A stretch of 64,000 nt of DNA from Ralstonia pickettii (GTDB taxonomy: Bacteria; Pseudomonadota; Gammaproteobacteria; Burkholderiales; Burkholderiaceae). Both the position numbers and the translations under genes were made by a program. Position 1 is the first letter of the stretch; each line of letters begins with the position of its first letter. The stretch is taken from NCBI RefSeq assembly GCF_016466415.2, contig NZ_CP066772.2, positions 62,001 to 126,000 of the forward strand. The letters are read 5' to 3'. This document shows positions 41,073 through 50,036 of this stretch, in pieces. The notes below the pieces were generated by a model. It was not told the DNA's origin. It ran no database searches and saw only the letters and a list, made by a program, of their open reading frames with translations.

Positions 41073-41504
41073 TCAACTGCAAGCGGTTTCCGGCACCGGC
41101 ATGGGAACCGAGGCGTGTTCATGAACCACCAGCCAGCGCCCATCGATCTTGCGAAAGCACACGGTGGCGCGCGTTTGCGCATCGTGCTTTGCACCGTCTC
41201 GATACCGCGCACGCAGGCGGTTCACGCTGAAGCAATAGGCCAGGTCGCCACTCACCTCGAGGTGCAATTCGACGAAGTGGAAATCCGCCTGGCCATCCAG
41301 CGCATCGAACCAACCCTGCCAGTTACGGCGATACGCCTCTGCGCCTTTCACAAACAACGGCGGCATGACGTCAAACACGACGACGTCCGGCGCGTAGTGA
41401 CGCATCACGGCATCGATGTCCTTGGCGCGAACGGCTTCCGCCCACGCCTCAATCAGGCTGCGCAGCTGGGATGCGTCGTCCACGGCCTCGCTTGCGTTTG
41501 TCAT
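41073..41504 (-). CDS. SnoaL-like nuclear transport factor 2 fold protein
   Basis: A 143-residue protein of the NTF2/SnoaL-like (SgcJ/EcaC) group. The family segment AVRAKDIDAVMRHYAPDVVV is near residue 25 and the C-terminal strand is GRWLVVHEHASVP. Many such proteins are small-molecule hydrolases or isomerases, others are of unknown role. AGGAGGT lies before ATG 41504. It is divergent from a TetR gene and probably its target. Confidence 0.85.
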   Translation of the reverse strand: MTNASEAVDDASQLRSLIEAWAEAVRAKDIDAVMRHYAPDVVVFDVMPPLFVKGAEAYRRNWQGWFDALDGQADFHFVELHLEVSGDLAYCFSVNRLRARYRDGAKHDAQTRATVCFRKIDGRWLVVHEHASVPMPVPETACS

Positions 41505-41561
41505 ATGGACCTCCTGAAAGCGCTTGGCATCCTGCGTGACAGCGCCTAGTGTTGATTTGTG

Positions 41562-41606
41562 AACACTGTCCACAAACGATAGCAGACATAATGAACAGTG
41601 TCCACA
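41562..41606. promoter_or_regulatory. Repeated operator-like boxes between the SnoaL and TetR genes
   Basis: The 14-mer GAACACTGTCCACA (from 41561) recurs with one change as GAACAGTGTCCACA at 41593-41606. Each is part of a wider imperfect dyad (GTG...CAC). The spacing is 32 bp, about three helical turns. The copies flank the centre of the divergent promoter region and are likely sites for the adjacent TetR protein. Confidence 0.5.
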
Positions 41607-41629
41607 TCGCTTTTGCGGAGTTTCATCGC

Positions 41630-42274
41630 ATGACCCAGGAACCACCCCGCCCGCCCGTGCGCGCAACGTACCGCCATGGCGACCTGCGGCGCGCGCTGCT
41701 CGACGCCGGCATTGAACTCGCACGTGCCGGCGGGCCGGAGGCCATCGTGTTGCGCGAGGCCACCCGCCGCGCAGGTGTCGCGCCAAATGCCGCCTATCGT
41801 CACTTCGCGGGGCGGCTCGATTTGCTGCAGGCGGTACGCGCAGCGTCACTCGCGGCGCTGGCCCGCGCCATGGAGGCCGAACTCGAATCCATCGACCCAA
41901 CCTGGCCGGCGGACGCGCAAGCACGCGCTTCACTGCGCGCCATCGGTGTGGGTTACCTCCGTTTTGCGCAAATGGAGACCGGTTTGTTCCGCACCGCCTT
42001 CGCCGTACCCGATGAGGTGGAAAACGACGCCGACCCCGCCAAGGCGGGCGACAGCGGACGCAACCCGTTTCAGCTGCTGGGCCTTGCGCTGGATCGCATG
42101 ACTGCCGCTGGCGTGCTACCCGCCGAGCGCCGCCCCGGTGCCGAATACCTTGCCTGGTCTGCCGTGCATGGGCTCGCACTGCTCATCATCGACGGGCCCT
42201 TGCGCAGCCGCCCGCCGGAGCAAACCGGCGCCATCGCCCTGCGCGTGGTCGAAATGGTGGAAAACGGCCTCTAA
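41630..42274 (+). CDS. TetR family transcriptional regulator
   Basis: A 214-residue TetR protein with helix-turn-helix LREATRRAGVAPNAAYRHFA and a C-terminal domain with EYLAWSAVHGLALLIIDGPL (WHG-like). ATG 41630 is chosen because an upstream ATG (41591) lies within the repeated operator boxes and the family N-terminus fits the later start. It is divergent from the SnoaL-like gene. Confidence 0.87.
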   Translation: MTQEPPRPPVRATYRHGDLRRALLDAGIELARAGGPEAIVLREATRRAGVAPNAAYRHFAGRLDLLQAVRAASLAALARAMEAELESIDPTWPADAQARASLRAIGVGYLRFAQMETGLFRTAFAVPDEVENDADPAKAGDSGRNPFQLLGLALDRMTAAGVLPAERRPGAEYLAWSAVHGLALLIIDGPLRSRPPEQTGAIALRVVEMVENGL

Positions 42275-42427
42275 GGACGTTATGTGCGTGCAGCGTCTGA
42301 CGACATGCGCAACGCTTCGTTTGCCTGCACAAGCTTCAATGCAACGATGACAGCCTCGCTGCACCCGGCCACCCCGCAGGTGCATGCCCCATCAACCGGA
42401 GCGACCCTCCGCGACGAGGATGTCAGC

Positions 42428-43267
42428 ATGACCCAAGCCCATCTCGAAACCATCGCCTCAGCACACACGCGCTACGGTGCCGCGCTGGAAAAAGACCTGT
42501 TCGACCGCGTTGCCGCCGTGCATGCGCCGCACCTGCCACCCGCACGCACGGAACCGCCGCGCGACGCACAGACAGCGGAAGAACTGGAAGGCGTGATTGA
42601 CTACGCAGTGTGGAACGCGGCGCACGACCTTTTCATCGTGCAACTGGCCAGCGCTGGGTTGGACCGGCTGTTTCGCAATGAGCCCGACTTCCAGCTCGCA
42701 CTGTCGCGCCAGATCGGCGATGACGGGTTCCACACAGTGGCTTCGCGCGAGCGCATTCGCGTGCTGTCGGGGCGCGATCAGATCGAGCGCATCGTCCGCG
42801 ATGTGCGCCACCACTGGGATGTTCTGGGCGATTACCCACTGACCAGTCAGGCCGCGTTTCTCGCGTGGGAATTCCACTACGAGCATCACATCCTCGCGCG
42901 GCTGCAAGTCAATCGACGCACGTCGCGCGTGCTCGATCTTGCCAACCGCGACTTTGCCGAGAACCGCATCATGCCGGACGAGGAGGTGCACCGCATCCTC
43001 ATCACCGAGTGGTGGCACCGAAAGCTCGATGCGGCATCGGACGGCGAGCGCGAGCAGCTCGTAGGCGAAGTGCTGGAAGCCGACGACAAGCTGCAGGTGC
43101 TGCTCGATGATTACCTGCGCGAATCGTGGGCGTTGAACGAACGCGCAGCCGGCATCGACACGCGCAACTACGTGCCGCTGTACGACGCATGGCGGCGCGA
43201 GATTCTGGGCGTATTGCTGCAACGCTCTGCCGACGCCCTGCCGTCCCTCACCAGCCTCGGCACCTGA
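42428..43267 (+). CDS. Uncharacterised 279-residue protein, possible ferritin-like metal protein
   Basis: I do not recognise a named family. The protein is predicted to be nearly all helical, with no signal peptide or membrane span. Carboxylate and histidine clusters could bind metal: QIGDDGFH (95-102, like the D/ExxH motif of ferritin-like oxidases), EFHYEHH (148-154), EEVH (185-188) and EWWH (194-197). GAGG precedes ATG 42428; the frame is open 48 codons further upstream but looks less protein-like. It lies 5 nt before a flavin monooxygenase gene, so the two are surely co-expressed. A ferritin-like diiron role is inference. Confidence 0.8.
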   Translation: MTQAHLETIASAHTRYGAALEKDLFDRVAAVHAPHLPPARTEPPRDAQTAEELEGVIDYAVWNAAHDLFIVQLASAGLDRLFRNEPDFQLALSRQIGDDGFHTVASRERIRVLSGRDQIERIVRDVRHHWDVLGDYPLTSQAAFLAWEFHYEHHILARLQVNRRTSRVLDLANRDFAENRIMPDEEVHRILITEWWHRKLDAASDGEREQLVGEVLEADDKLQVLLDDYLRESWALNERAAGIDTRNYVPLYDAWRREILGVLLQRSADALPSLTSLGT

Positions 43268-43272
43268 TCGCG

Positions 43273-44658
43273 ATGTCCAAGAAATCGATCCTGCTCAACG
43301 CGTTCAACATGAACTGCGTGGGCCACATCAACCACGGGCTGTGGACCCATCCGCGCGATACGTCGGCCGACTACCGCAAGCTCAGCTATTGGACCGACCT
43401 CGCCAAGCTGCTGGAACGGGGCTTGTTCGACGGTCTGTTCATCGCCGATATCGTGGGCGTGTACGACGTCTACCAGCAGTCTGCCGACCTGACGCTGCGC
43501 GAGTCGATCCAACTGCCGGTGAATGATCCGCTGATGCTGGTGTCGGCCATGGCGGGCGTGACAGAGCATCTCGGCTTTGGCCTGACCGTCAACCTGACCT
43601 ATGAGGCGCCGTACCTGTTTGCGCGGCGCTTCTCCACGCTCGATCACCTGACAGACGGCCGCGTCGGCTGGAACATCGTCACGGGTTATCTGGACAGCGC
43701 CGCACGCGCCATGGGCCTGCGCGAGCAGATTGCACACGACGAGCGTTACGACCGCGCCGATGAGTTTCTGGATGTGGTCTACCAGCTGTGGGAAGGCAGT
43801 TGGGAAGACGATGCGGTGCTGCGTGATCGCGCCGCACGCGTGTTTGCGCAGCCCGACAAAGTGCACCGCATCCGGCACCACGGCCGCTATTACGACGTGG
43901 AGGGCTACCACTTGAGCGAGCCGTCTCCCCAGCGCACGCCGGTGCTGTTCCAGGCGGGCTCGTCCGCGCGTGGGCAGACCTTTGCCGGGCAGCATGCGGA
44001 GTGCGTGTTCCTGTCGGGCCAGAGCCAATCGGCCACGCGCGATCAGGTGGCGCAGTTGCGTCAGGCTGCCGTGCAGGCCGGGCGCCGCGCGGATGACGTC
44101 AAAGTCTTCATAGGCATCACCGTGGTGGTCGACAAGACGGAAAAAATTGCGCGTGAGAAGCTTGCCGAATACCAACGCTATGCCAGCGCCGAAGCCGGTC
44201 TGGCGCATTTCTCGGCAGGCTCTGGCGTCGACTATTCGGCCTATGCGTTGGACGATCCGCTGCGTGCGGTGAAGACGAATGCGATCGAGTCATCCATCCG
44301 CCGCGCCACCGGCGGCGATACGCAGTTCACGGTGCGGCGCTTGCTCGACCAACTTGCCTTGGGTGGCCGATACGCCACGATCGTCGGTGACGCGCAGCAG
44401 GTAGCCGACGCGCTGCAGCAGTGGATGGATGTGACCGACATCGACGGCTTCAACCTGGCGCGCACGGTCACGCCGGAAAGCTATGCCGACTTCATCGACC
44501 TGGTGGTGCCGGAGTTGCAGAACCGCGGTGTCTACAAGACCGGGTATGCGCCGGGCACCTTGCGTCGCAAGCTGTTTGGTACCGACCGTCTGCCGGACGC
44601 CCACCCGGGCGCGCAACGGCGGCGGCAACCCGCACAGGAGCTGGTGGGCCACCCCTAA
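43273..44658 (+). CDS. NtaA/SnaA/DmoA-type FMN-dependent monooxygenase
   Basis: A 461-residue luciferase-like monooxygenase of the long NtaA/DszA/DmoA class. Landmarks are HPRDTSADYRKLSYWTDLAK, FIADIVGVYDVY, GRVGWNIVTGYLDSAARAMG and VLFQAGSSARGQTFAGQHAE. These enzymes use reduced FMN from a separate reductase to cleave C-N or C-S bonds; DmoA splits dimethylsulfide. With an sfn locus in the same window an organosulfur substrate is plausible, but sequence does not prove it. ATG 43273 follows the previous stop by 5 nt. Confidence 0.88.
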   Translation: MSKKSILLNAFNMNCVGHINHGLWTHPRDTSADYRKLSYWTDLAKLLERGLFDGLFIADIVGVYDVYQQSADLTLRESIQLPVNDPLMLVSAMAGVTEHLGFGLTVNLTYEAPYLFARRFSTLDHLTDGRVGWNIVTGYLDSAARAMGLREQIAHDERYDRADEFLDVVYQLWEGSWEDDAVLRDRAARVFAQPDKVHRIRHHGRYYDVEGYHLSEPSPQRTPVLFQAGSSARGQTFAGQHAECVFLSGQSQSATRDQVAQLRQAAVQAGRRADDVKVFIGITVVVDKTEKIAREKLAEYQRYASAEAGLAHFSAGSGVDYSAYALDDPLRAVKTNAIESSIRRATGGDTQFTVRRLLDQLALGGRYATIVGDAQQVADALQQWMDVTDIDGFNLARTVTPESYADFIDLVVPELQNRGVYKTGYAPGTLRRKLFGTDRLPDAHPGAQRRRQPAQELVGHP

Positions 44659-44907
44659 GCGCTGGTCGTGGGCGTCCCCAGCATCTGTTGATCGCGCTTC
44701 CACGCACAGCGCGGTGCGATGGACCCATGAGGCGGATTCGCTGTGCGCCGGGATACGGGCATTGATGGCCGAGCCGGTACAGCGCACGGCCGTGCGTATG
44801 ACATGCCAATGGGGTACAACGCTTGCTGGAAAGCTGTCCGCAGCCACGCCACCATCCTGGTCGGGAAGCACCCCGAAAGCCAGCCCTTGCCCTGCTCTTG
44901 GACCGCC

Positions 44908-46032
44908 ATGAAAACGTTCCACTGCAACCGTTGCCAGCAACTCGTCTTCTTTGAAAACGTCTTGTGCGAGCGCTGCAACGCCCTGCTCGGCTACCTGCCT
45001 GACGTGGGCGAGATCAGCGCGTTTGAACCTGCCGACGAGCCCACTGAGACAGCGGAGACGGGGGAGACGCTGGAGACAGCAAAGGCCGCGGACAAGCGCT
45101 GGCGCAGCCTTCACCCCGAGGCACAAGGCCAGCGCTATCGCCAATGCCACAACTACGCGGTCGAAAACGTCTGCAACTGGATGATCCTGGCCGATTCGCC
45201 CGACACGCTGTGTCGCGCCTGCCAGTTCACCGAAACGATCCCCGACCTTAACGTGCCGGAAAACCGGTTCTATTGGTACAAGATGGAGGTGGCCAAGCGC
45301 CGACTGCTCTATACGCTCATGAAGCTGGGCCTGCCACTGGAATCGCGGCAGGAGAACCCCGAGACGGGGTTGAAGTTCGCGTTTCTCGCAAGCAAGGAAG
45401 ACAGTGCGCCCGTCATGACCGGCCACAACCACGGCCGCATCACGCTCAACATTGCCGAAGCCGACGATGCCGCGCGCGAAAAAGCCCGTACCGAGCTGCG
45501 CGAGCCCTATCGCACGCTGCTTGGGCACTTCCGCCACGAATCCGGGCATTACTTCTTCGACCGCCTGATTGCCGGCAAGCCGATGTGGGAAGCCGCGTTC
45601 CGCGAGCGCTTTGGCGATGACCGCGCGAGCTATGCCGACGCCCTCAAGACCTATTACGACAATGGCCCGCCGGCGGACTGGGCACAGCACTACATCAGCG
45701 CCTACGCCACCATGCACCCATGGGAAGACTGGGCCGAAACCTGGGCGCACTACCTGCACATGGTCGACGCGCTGGACACCGCCGTGTCATACGGCCTGGC
45801 ATTGCTGCCCGACCATCCACAAGAGCCCGAACTGACCGACCAGACCCCAGTGGAAGAAGCCAGCTTCAACAACCTGATGAGCCGCTGGTTTCCGCTCACC
45901 TACGTGCTCAACAGCCTCAACCGCAGCTTGGGTCAGCCCGATGGCTACCCGTTCACGCTGGCATCCCCCGTGATCGACAAGCTGCGTTTCGTGCACCGCG
46001 TCATCGCTGCCTCCGCCCAGAAACCCCGTTGA
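44908..46032 (+). CDS. Zinc-ribbon putative metallopeptidase (DUF2248 type)
   Basis: A 374-residue protein with an N-terminal zinc ribbon (C6, C9, C20, C23) and a zincin motif HESGHYFFD at about residues 210-218, where two His and the following Asp or Glu would hold zinc. The family is a predicted intracellular metallopeptidase; substrates are unknown. A Thr/Glu repeat (ETAETGETLETA) links ribbon and catalytic part. The 249 bp upstream hold no other gene. Confidence 0.87.
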   Translation: MKTFHCNRCQQLVFFENVLCERCNALLGYLPDVGEISAFEPADEPTETAETGETLETAKAADKRWRSLHPEAQGQRYRQCHNYAVENVCNWMILADSPDTLCRACQFTETIPDLNVPENRFYWYKMEVAKRRLLYTLMKLGLPLESRQENPETGLKFAFLASKEDSAPVMTGHNHGRITLNIAEADDAAREKARTELREPYRTLLGHFRHESGHYFFDRLIAGKPMWEAAFRERFGDDRASYADALKTYYDNGPPADWAQHYISAYATMHPWEDWAETWAHYLHMVDALDTAVSYGLALLPDHPQEPELTDQTPVEEASFNNLMSRWFPLTYVLNSLNRSLGQPDGYPFTLASPVIDKLRFVHRVIAASAQKPR

Positions 46033-46143
46033 TCGCACCAATGTTGTGCGGCACAGGCGCCAGTTTGGATCGATGGAATATTTCGGGCGGCCGCGCGGTT
46101 TACCATCCGTAAGGTCAATCCCAGCATCCCCCCGGAGAACGCC

Positions 46144-46656
46144 ATGCCAAAACGACTCAGCAGATGGATCAGCCTGACGGCACTTGCCCTTTGCGCGTGT
46201 GCCTCGCTCAACCCTGTGCAGACAGCGCAAAAGATGATCGGCCAGCCGGAAAGTGCTGTGCGAGAAACCTTTGGCGCACCCACCGAGACCTATCAGCTTG
46301 CGGATGGCACGCACCGCTGGATTTACTCCAGGCAGCCGCTCGGGCACGAGGTGTATGCCGCCGATTTTGACGCCAACGGCAAGCTCACCAACTATCGGCA
46401 AATGCTGACGGAAAAGGAAATCTACGAGGCGCGCCCGGGTGTGTGGTCCAAACGCGATGTGCTCGAGCGCTTCGGAACGCCGAAAGAGCCGACGCAGTAC
46501 TACCCGCTGATGAAGCGGGAGGCGTGGTCATATCGGATGTACGTCGCCGGGACTCAGCAGGCGCACTTCAACGCCCTGTTTGACGACAACGGCGTGCTCG
46601 ATCGCACCATGATCGTCGTCGACCCGCTTGGCGGGGACCACCACAGCCGCAAGTAA
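46144..46656 (+). CDS. Putative lipoprotein
   Basis: A 170-residue exported protein. The N-terminus has a positive start, a hydrophobic helix and a lipobox LCAC with the acylated Cys at residue 19. The mature part has two similar halves (IGQPESAVRETFGAPTETYQ, then WSKRDVLERFGTPKEPTQYY), the kind of repeat seen in BamE/SmpA-like outer-membrane lipoproteins. No precise role can be given. GGAG precedes the ATG. Confidence 0.8.
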   Translation: MPKRLSRWISLTALALCACASLNPVQTAQKMIGQPESAVRETFGAPTETYQLADGTHRWIYSRQPLGHEVYAADFDANGKLTNYRQMLTEKEIYEARPGVWSKRDVLERFGTPKEPTQYYPLMKREAWSYRMYVAGTQQAHFNALFDDNGVLDRTMIVVDPLGGDHHSRK

Positions 46657-46666
46657 TACAGAGCCC

Positions 46667-46687
46667 GGCGACGCATTGCACGTCGCC
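46667..46687. terminator. Hairpin between the convergent lipoprotein and cheV genes
   Basis: GGCGACG and CGTCGCC form a 7-bp stem with a 7-nt loop, 10 nt after the lipoprotein stop. It has no T run on either side, so a bidirectional terminator is only likely by position. Confidence 0.4.
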
Positions 46688-46710
46688 CGGCCCCATGCCT
46701 GGCTCAGGGC

Positions 46711-47664
46711 TTAACCCAGCGCAGAAGCAATAGCCTGCGCGAGCTCGTTGGCTTCGAACTTGGCCACGTAGCCGTTGGCGCCGACGCGGCGCACGTGGTC
46801 TTCATTGGCCGAGCCCGACAGCGACGAGTGAATCACCACCGGAATCGACTGGAACGCCGGCTCGGTCTTGATCTTGCGGGTGAGCGTGAATCCGTCCATC
46901 TCGGGCATTTCCAGATCGGTCAGCACCAGCGCAATCTTGTCGCGCACGGTCTTGCCTTCGCGGGCGGCATCGCGTGCGATGTTCTGCAGCGTATCCCATG
47001 CTTCCTGGCCGCTCTTGGTCATGACGTACGGCGTGCCCATCGCCTCCAGGCCGTTGGCGATCAGCGAGCGCGCGAGGCCCGAGTCATCCGCCACCAGCAG
47101 CTTTGCACCCGGCGGCAGCTTGATCGGGCGCTCGTCATTGTCGGGCGCCAGATCGGTGCGACGGGTCGGGAACACATCCACCAGAATCTGTTCGACGTCG
47201 ATGACCTGCGCCAGGCGCGAGTTGTCGGCGTTGCCGTCCAGGCGCGCCAGGCTCGTGATGTTGCTGCTGCCCACGCTTGCCTCGGCCGGGAAGATCTGGC
47301 TCCATTCGAGGCGCACGATCTCGTCCACTTCTTCCACCGCAAAGCCTTGGGTGGAGCGCGCGTATTCGGTAATCAGCAGGATGTTGGCATTGCCGTTCTT
47401 GGTGCCGATCACGCTGGCGAGATCGATCACGGGAATGATCTGGCCGCGCACGTTGACCGCACCCAGGATATGGGCGCCGGCATCCGCAACATGCGTCACA
47501 GGCGGCATGACCATGATCTCGCGCACCTTGAACACGTTAATGCCGAACATCTCGCGCTGGTTGGAGCGCGCAGATTCGCCCAGGCGGAACAACAACAGCT
47601 CAAAGCGGTTGTTGTTCGTCAGATTGGTACGTTCATCGACTTCGTGCTGCGAATGCTGTGACAT
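46711..47664 (-). CDS. cheV: Chemotaxis protein CheV
   Basis: A 317-residue fusion of an N-terminal CheW-like domain (ELLLFRLGES, GAVNVRGQIIPVIDLASVIG) and a C-terminal response-regulator receiver (VADDSGLARSLI; phosphoacceptor Asp at about residue 250 in LVLTDLEMPEMDGFT). CheV couples chemoreceptors to CheA and helps adaptation by phosphorylation. No other che genes lie in the window, so it acts with a distant cluster. Confidence 0.94.
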   Translation of the reverse strand: MSQHSQHEVDERTNLTNNNRFELLLFRLGESARSNQREMFGINVFKVREIMVMPPVTHVADAGAHILGAVNVRGQIIPVIDLASVIGTKNGNANILLITEYARSTQGFAVEEVDEIVRLEWSQIFPAEASVGSSNITSLARLDGNADNSRLAQVIDVEQILVDVFPTRRTDLAPDNDERPIKLPPGAKLLVADDSGLARSLIANGLEAMGTPYVMTKSGQEAWDTLQNIARDAAREGKTVRDKIALVLTDLEMPEMDGFTLTRKIKTEPAFQSIPVVIHSSLSGSANEDHVRRVGANGYVAKFEANELAQAIASALG

Positions 47665-47781
47665 TGCGTCTTCCCCCGTTCATGCACACGTTATGTGGCG
47701 GTAAACGGCACGGCATTTGGCAACTTGAAGGCGTTTTGAGAATGTGAAGCCCACGCCCTTCCAGGGAGGGGGATCGCAAGC

Positions 47782-48687
47782 CTAGGCAACCTTCACGTGC
47801 GCGACCAGAAAATCGAGAAACGCCCGCACGCGCGCGGGCAGATGCGCGCCCTGGCCGACATAGACGGCATGGATGTCTTCGGTCTCGCCGGGGTTGTAGT
47901 CCTCCAGGACGGGGACGAGGCGGCCTGCCTCAAGATCGGCGCGCACCTGGAACTCGGCCAGGCGCGCCAACCCCAGGCCGGCCACCGCCACAGCCCGCAG
48001 CGCCTCGCCATCGCTGATCTGCGTGTTGCCCTGCGGCGTGAACGCGGTGCGGCGACCGCGCTTGGCAAAGGGCCAGGCGTTTTCGGCACGTACGTAGCTG
48101 AAGGTCAGGCAGTTGTGGCGCGCTAAATCAGCGGGCGTGCGCGGCGTGCCGGCGCGCGCCAGATAGGCCGGCGACGCCACCACCATCAAGCGCGTCTGCC
48201 CGAGCTTGCGCGCCACCAGCCGCGAACTTTTCAGCGGCCCGCTGCGCAGGGCAACGTCGGTGCGATCTTCCAGCAGATCGACCACGCGATCCGTAAGCGC
48301 AATGTCGAGCGACACCTCCGGATGACACGCCAGAAAAGCCGGCACGATCGGCAGCAGCACATGCGTGCCGACCGGCACATTCGAATTGATGCGCAAGCGC
48401 CCTGAAGGCTGCGCCCCGGCGGAAGCCTCGCGCTCCGCCTCGTCCAGATCGGCCAGCACTGTCACGCTGCGCTCGTAGAACGCGGCACCCTCTGGCGTGA
48501 GCTGCAAGCGCCGCGTGGAGCGGTTCACCAAGCGCGCGCCGAGGCGGGTCTCCAACCGTGCCACCAGCTTGCTCACCGCCGACGGCGTCATCCGGCACGC
48601 GCGCGCCGCGGCGGAAAAACCGCCCTCCTCCACCACCCGCACGAAGACTTCCATCTCGCCAAAGCGATTGACATCAAGCCGCGACAT
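47782..48687 (-). CDS. LysR family transcriptional regulator
   Basis: A 301-residue LysR protein. The winged helix is FVRVVEEGGFSAAARACRMT with SAVSKLVARLETRLGARLV as recognition segment, in the CrgA-like subgroup. It is divergent from a Rossmann-fold reductase 112 bp away and probably regulates it. Confidence 0.9.
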   Translation of the reverse strand: MSRLDVNRFGEMEVFVRVVEEGGFSAAARACRMTPSAVSKLVARLETRLGARLVNRSTRRLQLTPEGAAFYERSVTVLADLDEAEREASAGAQPSGRLRINSNVPVGTHVLLPIVPAFLACHPEVSLDIALTDRVVDLLEDRTDVALRSGPLKSSRLVARKLGQTRLMVVASPAYLARAGTPRTPADLARHNCLTFSYVRAENAWPFAKRGRRTAFTPQGNTQISDGEALRAVAVAGLGLARLAEFQVRADLEAGRLVPVLEDYNPGETEDIHAVYVGQGAHLPARVRAFLDFLVAHVKVA

Positions 48688-48799
48688 TGTGATTTCAATT
48701 CATAGATGATGTGCTTTCAGGCAGTCTACCGCACAGATCCGGGCGTTCTCATACTGGTGGCCATTCCCATTGCTACGTTGGGCACGCCCCAATATCAAC

Positions 48800-49861
48800 A
48801 TGACTACACCGGACAAAGTCGCGCTCGTCGTGGGTGCGCAGGGCGTGATCGGCCGCAACTTGGTCGAGCACCTCGCCACATTGGATGACTGGCGCATCGT
48901 CGGCCTTTCGCGCCGCGGCGGCGCATCGACGGAGCGCATCACGCACATCGCCGTCGACCTGCTCGACGCGGCCGACACGCGCGCCAAGCTCAGCGAACTG
49001 GACAAGGTCACGCACCTCTTTTACGCCGCTTATCAGGACCGCCCGACCTGGGCTGAACTCGTTCCGCCCAACCTTGCCATGCTGATCAACGCGGTCGACG
49101 CCATCGAAGCCGCGTCGCCCCGCCTCGCGCACATCAGCCTGATGCAGGGCTACAAGGTCTACGGCGGTCACCTCGGGCCTTTCAAGACGCCGGCGCGCGA
49201 GACCGATGCGCATTTCATGCCGCCGGAATTCATGTTCGACCAGCAGACCTTCCTGGAAGCACGCCAGGCGGGCAAGACATGGACATGGTCGGCCATTCGC
49301 CCGGCGGTGGTGGGCGGCTTCGCTCTGGGCAACCCGATGAACCTGGCCGTGGCCCTTGCCATGTACGCGTCGATCTCGAAAGAACTCGGCCTGCCGCTGC
49401 GCTTTCCCGGCAAGCCTGGCGCATACGACCACCTGCTGGAAATGACCGATGCCGGCCTGCTGGCCCGCGCCACGGTGTGGGCCGCCACCGACCCGCGCTG
49501 CGCCAACCAGGCCTTCAACATCAACAACGGCGACCTGTTCCGCTGGAGCGAAATGTGGCCCAGGATCGCGCGGTACTTTGATCTGGAAGTCGCCCCGCCG
49601 CTGCCCTTGTCGCTCGACACCGTCATGGCCGATAAGGCGCCGCTCTGGCAAAGCATGATCGCCAGGCATGGTTTGGTGAATACACCCTACGGCGATGTGT
49701 CTTCGTGGCGCTTTGCCGATTTTGTCTTCTCGTGGGACTACGACATGTTCGGCGACGGCTCCAAGGCGCGCCGCTTCGGCTTTCACGAATATGTGGAGAC
49801 GGAAGCGATGTTCATGCGCATCTTCGACGACTTGCGCCAGCGCAGAATCATTCCGGGCTAG
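48800..49861 (+). CDS. SDR family NAD(P)-dependent oxidoreductase (PRISE-like)
   Basis: A 353-residue extended short-chain dehydrogenase/reductase resembling progesterone 5-beta-reductase/iridoid synthase-like enzymes. The cofactor motif is VVGAQGVIGRNLVEHL, followed by GLSRRGG, which would choose NADPH; MQGYKVYGGHLGPFKTPARE contains the conserved Tyr-x-x-Lys-like region. Such enzymes reduce activated double bonds (enones). ATG 48800 places the cofactor motif at the usual distance. It is divergent from a LysR gene. Confidence 0.87.
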   Translation: MTTPDKVALVVGAQGVIGRNLVEHLATLDDWRIVGLSRRGGASTERITHIAVDLLDAADTRAKLSELDKVTHLFYAAYQDRPTWAELVPPNLAMLINAVDAIEAASPRLAHISLMQGYKVYGGHLGPFKTPARETDAHFMPPEFMFDQQTFLEARQAGKTWTWSAIRPAVVGGFALGNPMNLAVALAMYASISKELGLPLRFPGKPGAYDHLLEMTDAGLLARATVWAATDPRCANQAFNINNGDLFRWSEMWPRIARYFDLEVAPPLPLSLDTVMADKAPLWQSMIARHGLVNTPYGDVSSWRFADFVFSWDYDMFGDGSKARRFGFHEYVETEAMFMRIFDDLRQRRIIPG

Positions 49862-49959
49862 AGCATCCGGATGCCTCGGCCAGCGGGATTCACTGGCCGA
49901 TCCGGCTAGGGGGATGTCCCGACTCGGGTTTCCTCAGGAAGGGCCGATATAGTGAAAGC

Positions 49960-50036
49960 GGGACGGTAGCTCATGGGTCGAGCGGCGACGGTTTACCGAC
50001 GCAGGCAGGCAGGTTCAAATCCTGTACGTCCCACCA
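49960..50036 (+). tRNA. Degenerate tRNA-like sequence (probable tRNA pseudogene or att-related)
   Basis: A 77-nt sequence has tRNA parts in order: acceptor GGGACGG/ACGTCCC with 6 of 7 pairs and encoded ACCA end, D stem GCTC/GAGC, and T arm GCAGG-TTCAAAT-CCTGT. The anticodon arm is abnormal: stem GCGAC/GACGC has an A-A mismatch and the loop is 8 nt (GGTTTACC), and the D loop lacks the usual final A. No standard anticodon can be assigned with confidence. It may be a decayed tRNA copy left by an integrating element. Confidence 0.5.

Noticed and set aside
49960-50036. A normal functional tRNA gene
   Set aside because: The anticodon arm has a mismatch and an 8-nt loop, and the D loop is atypical, so no amino acid could be assigned.
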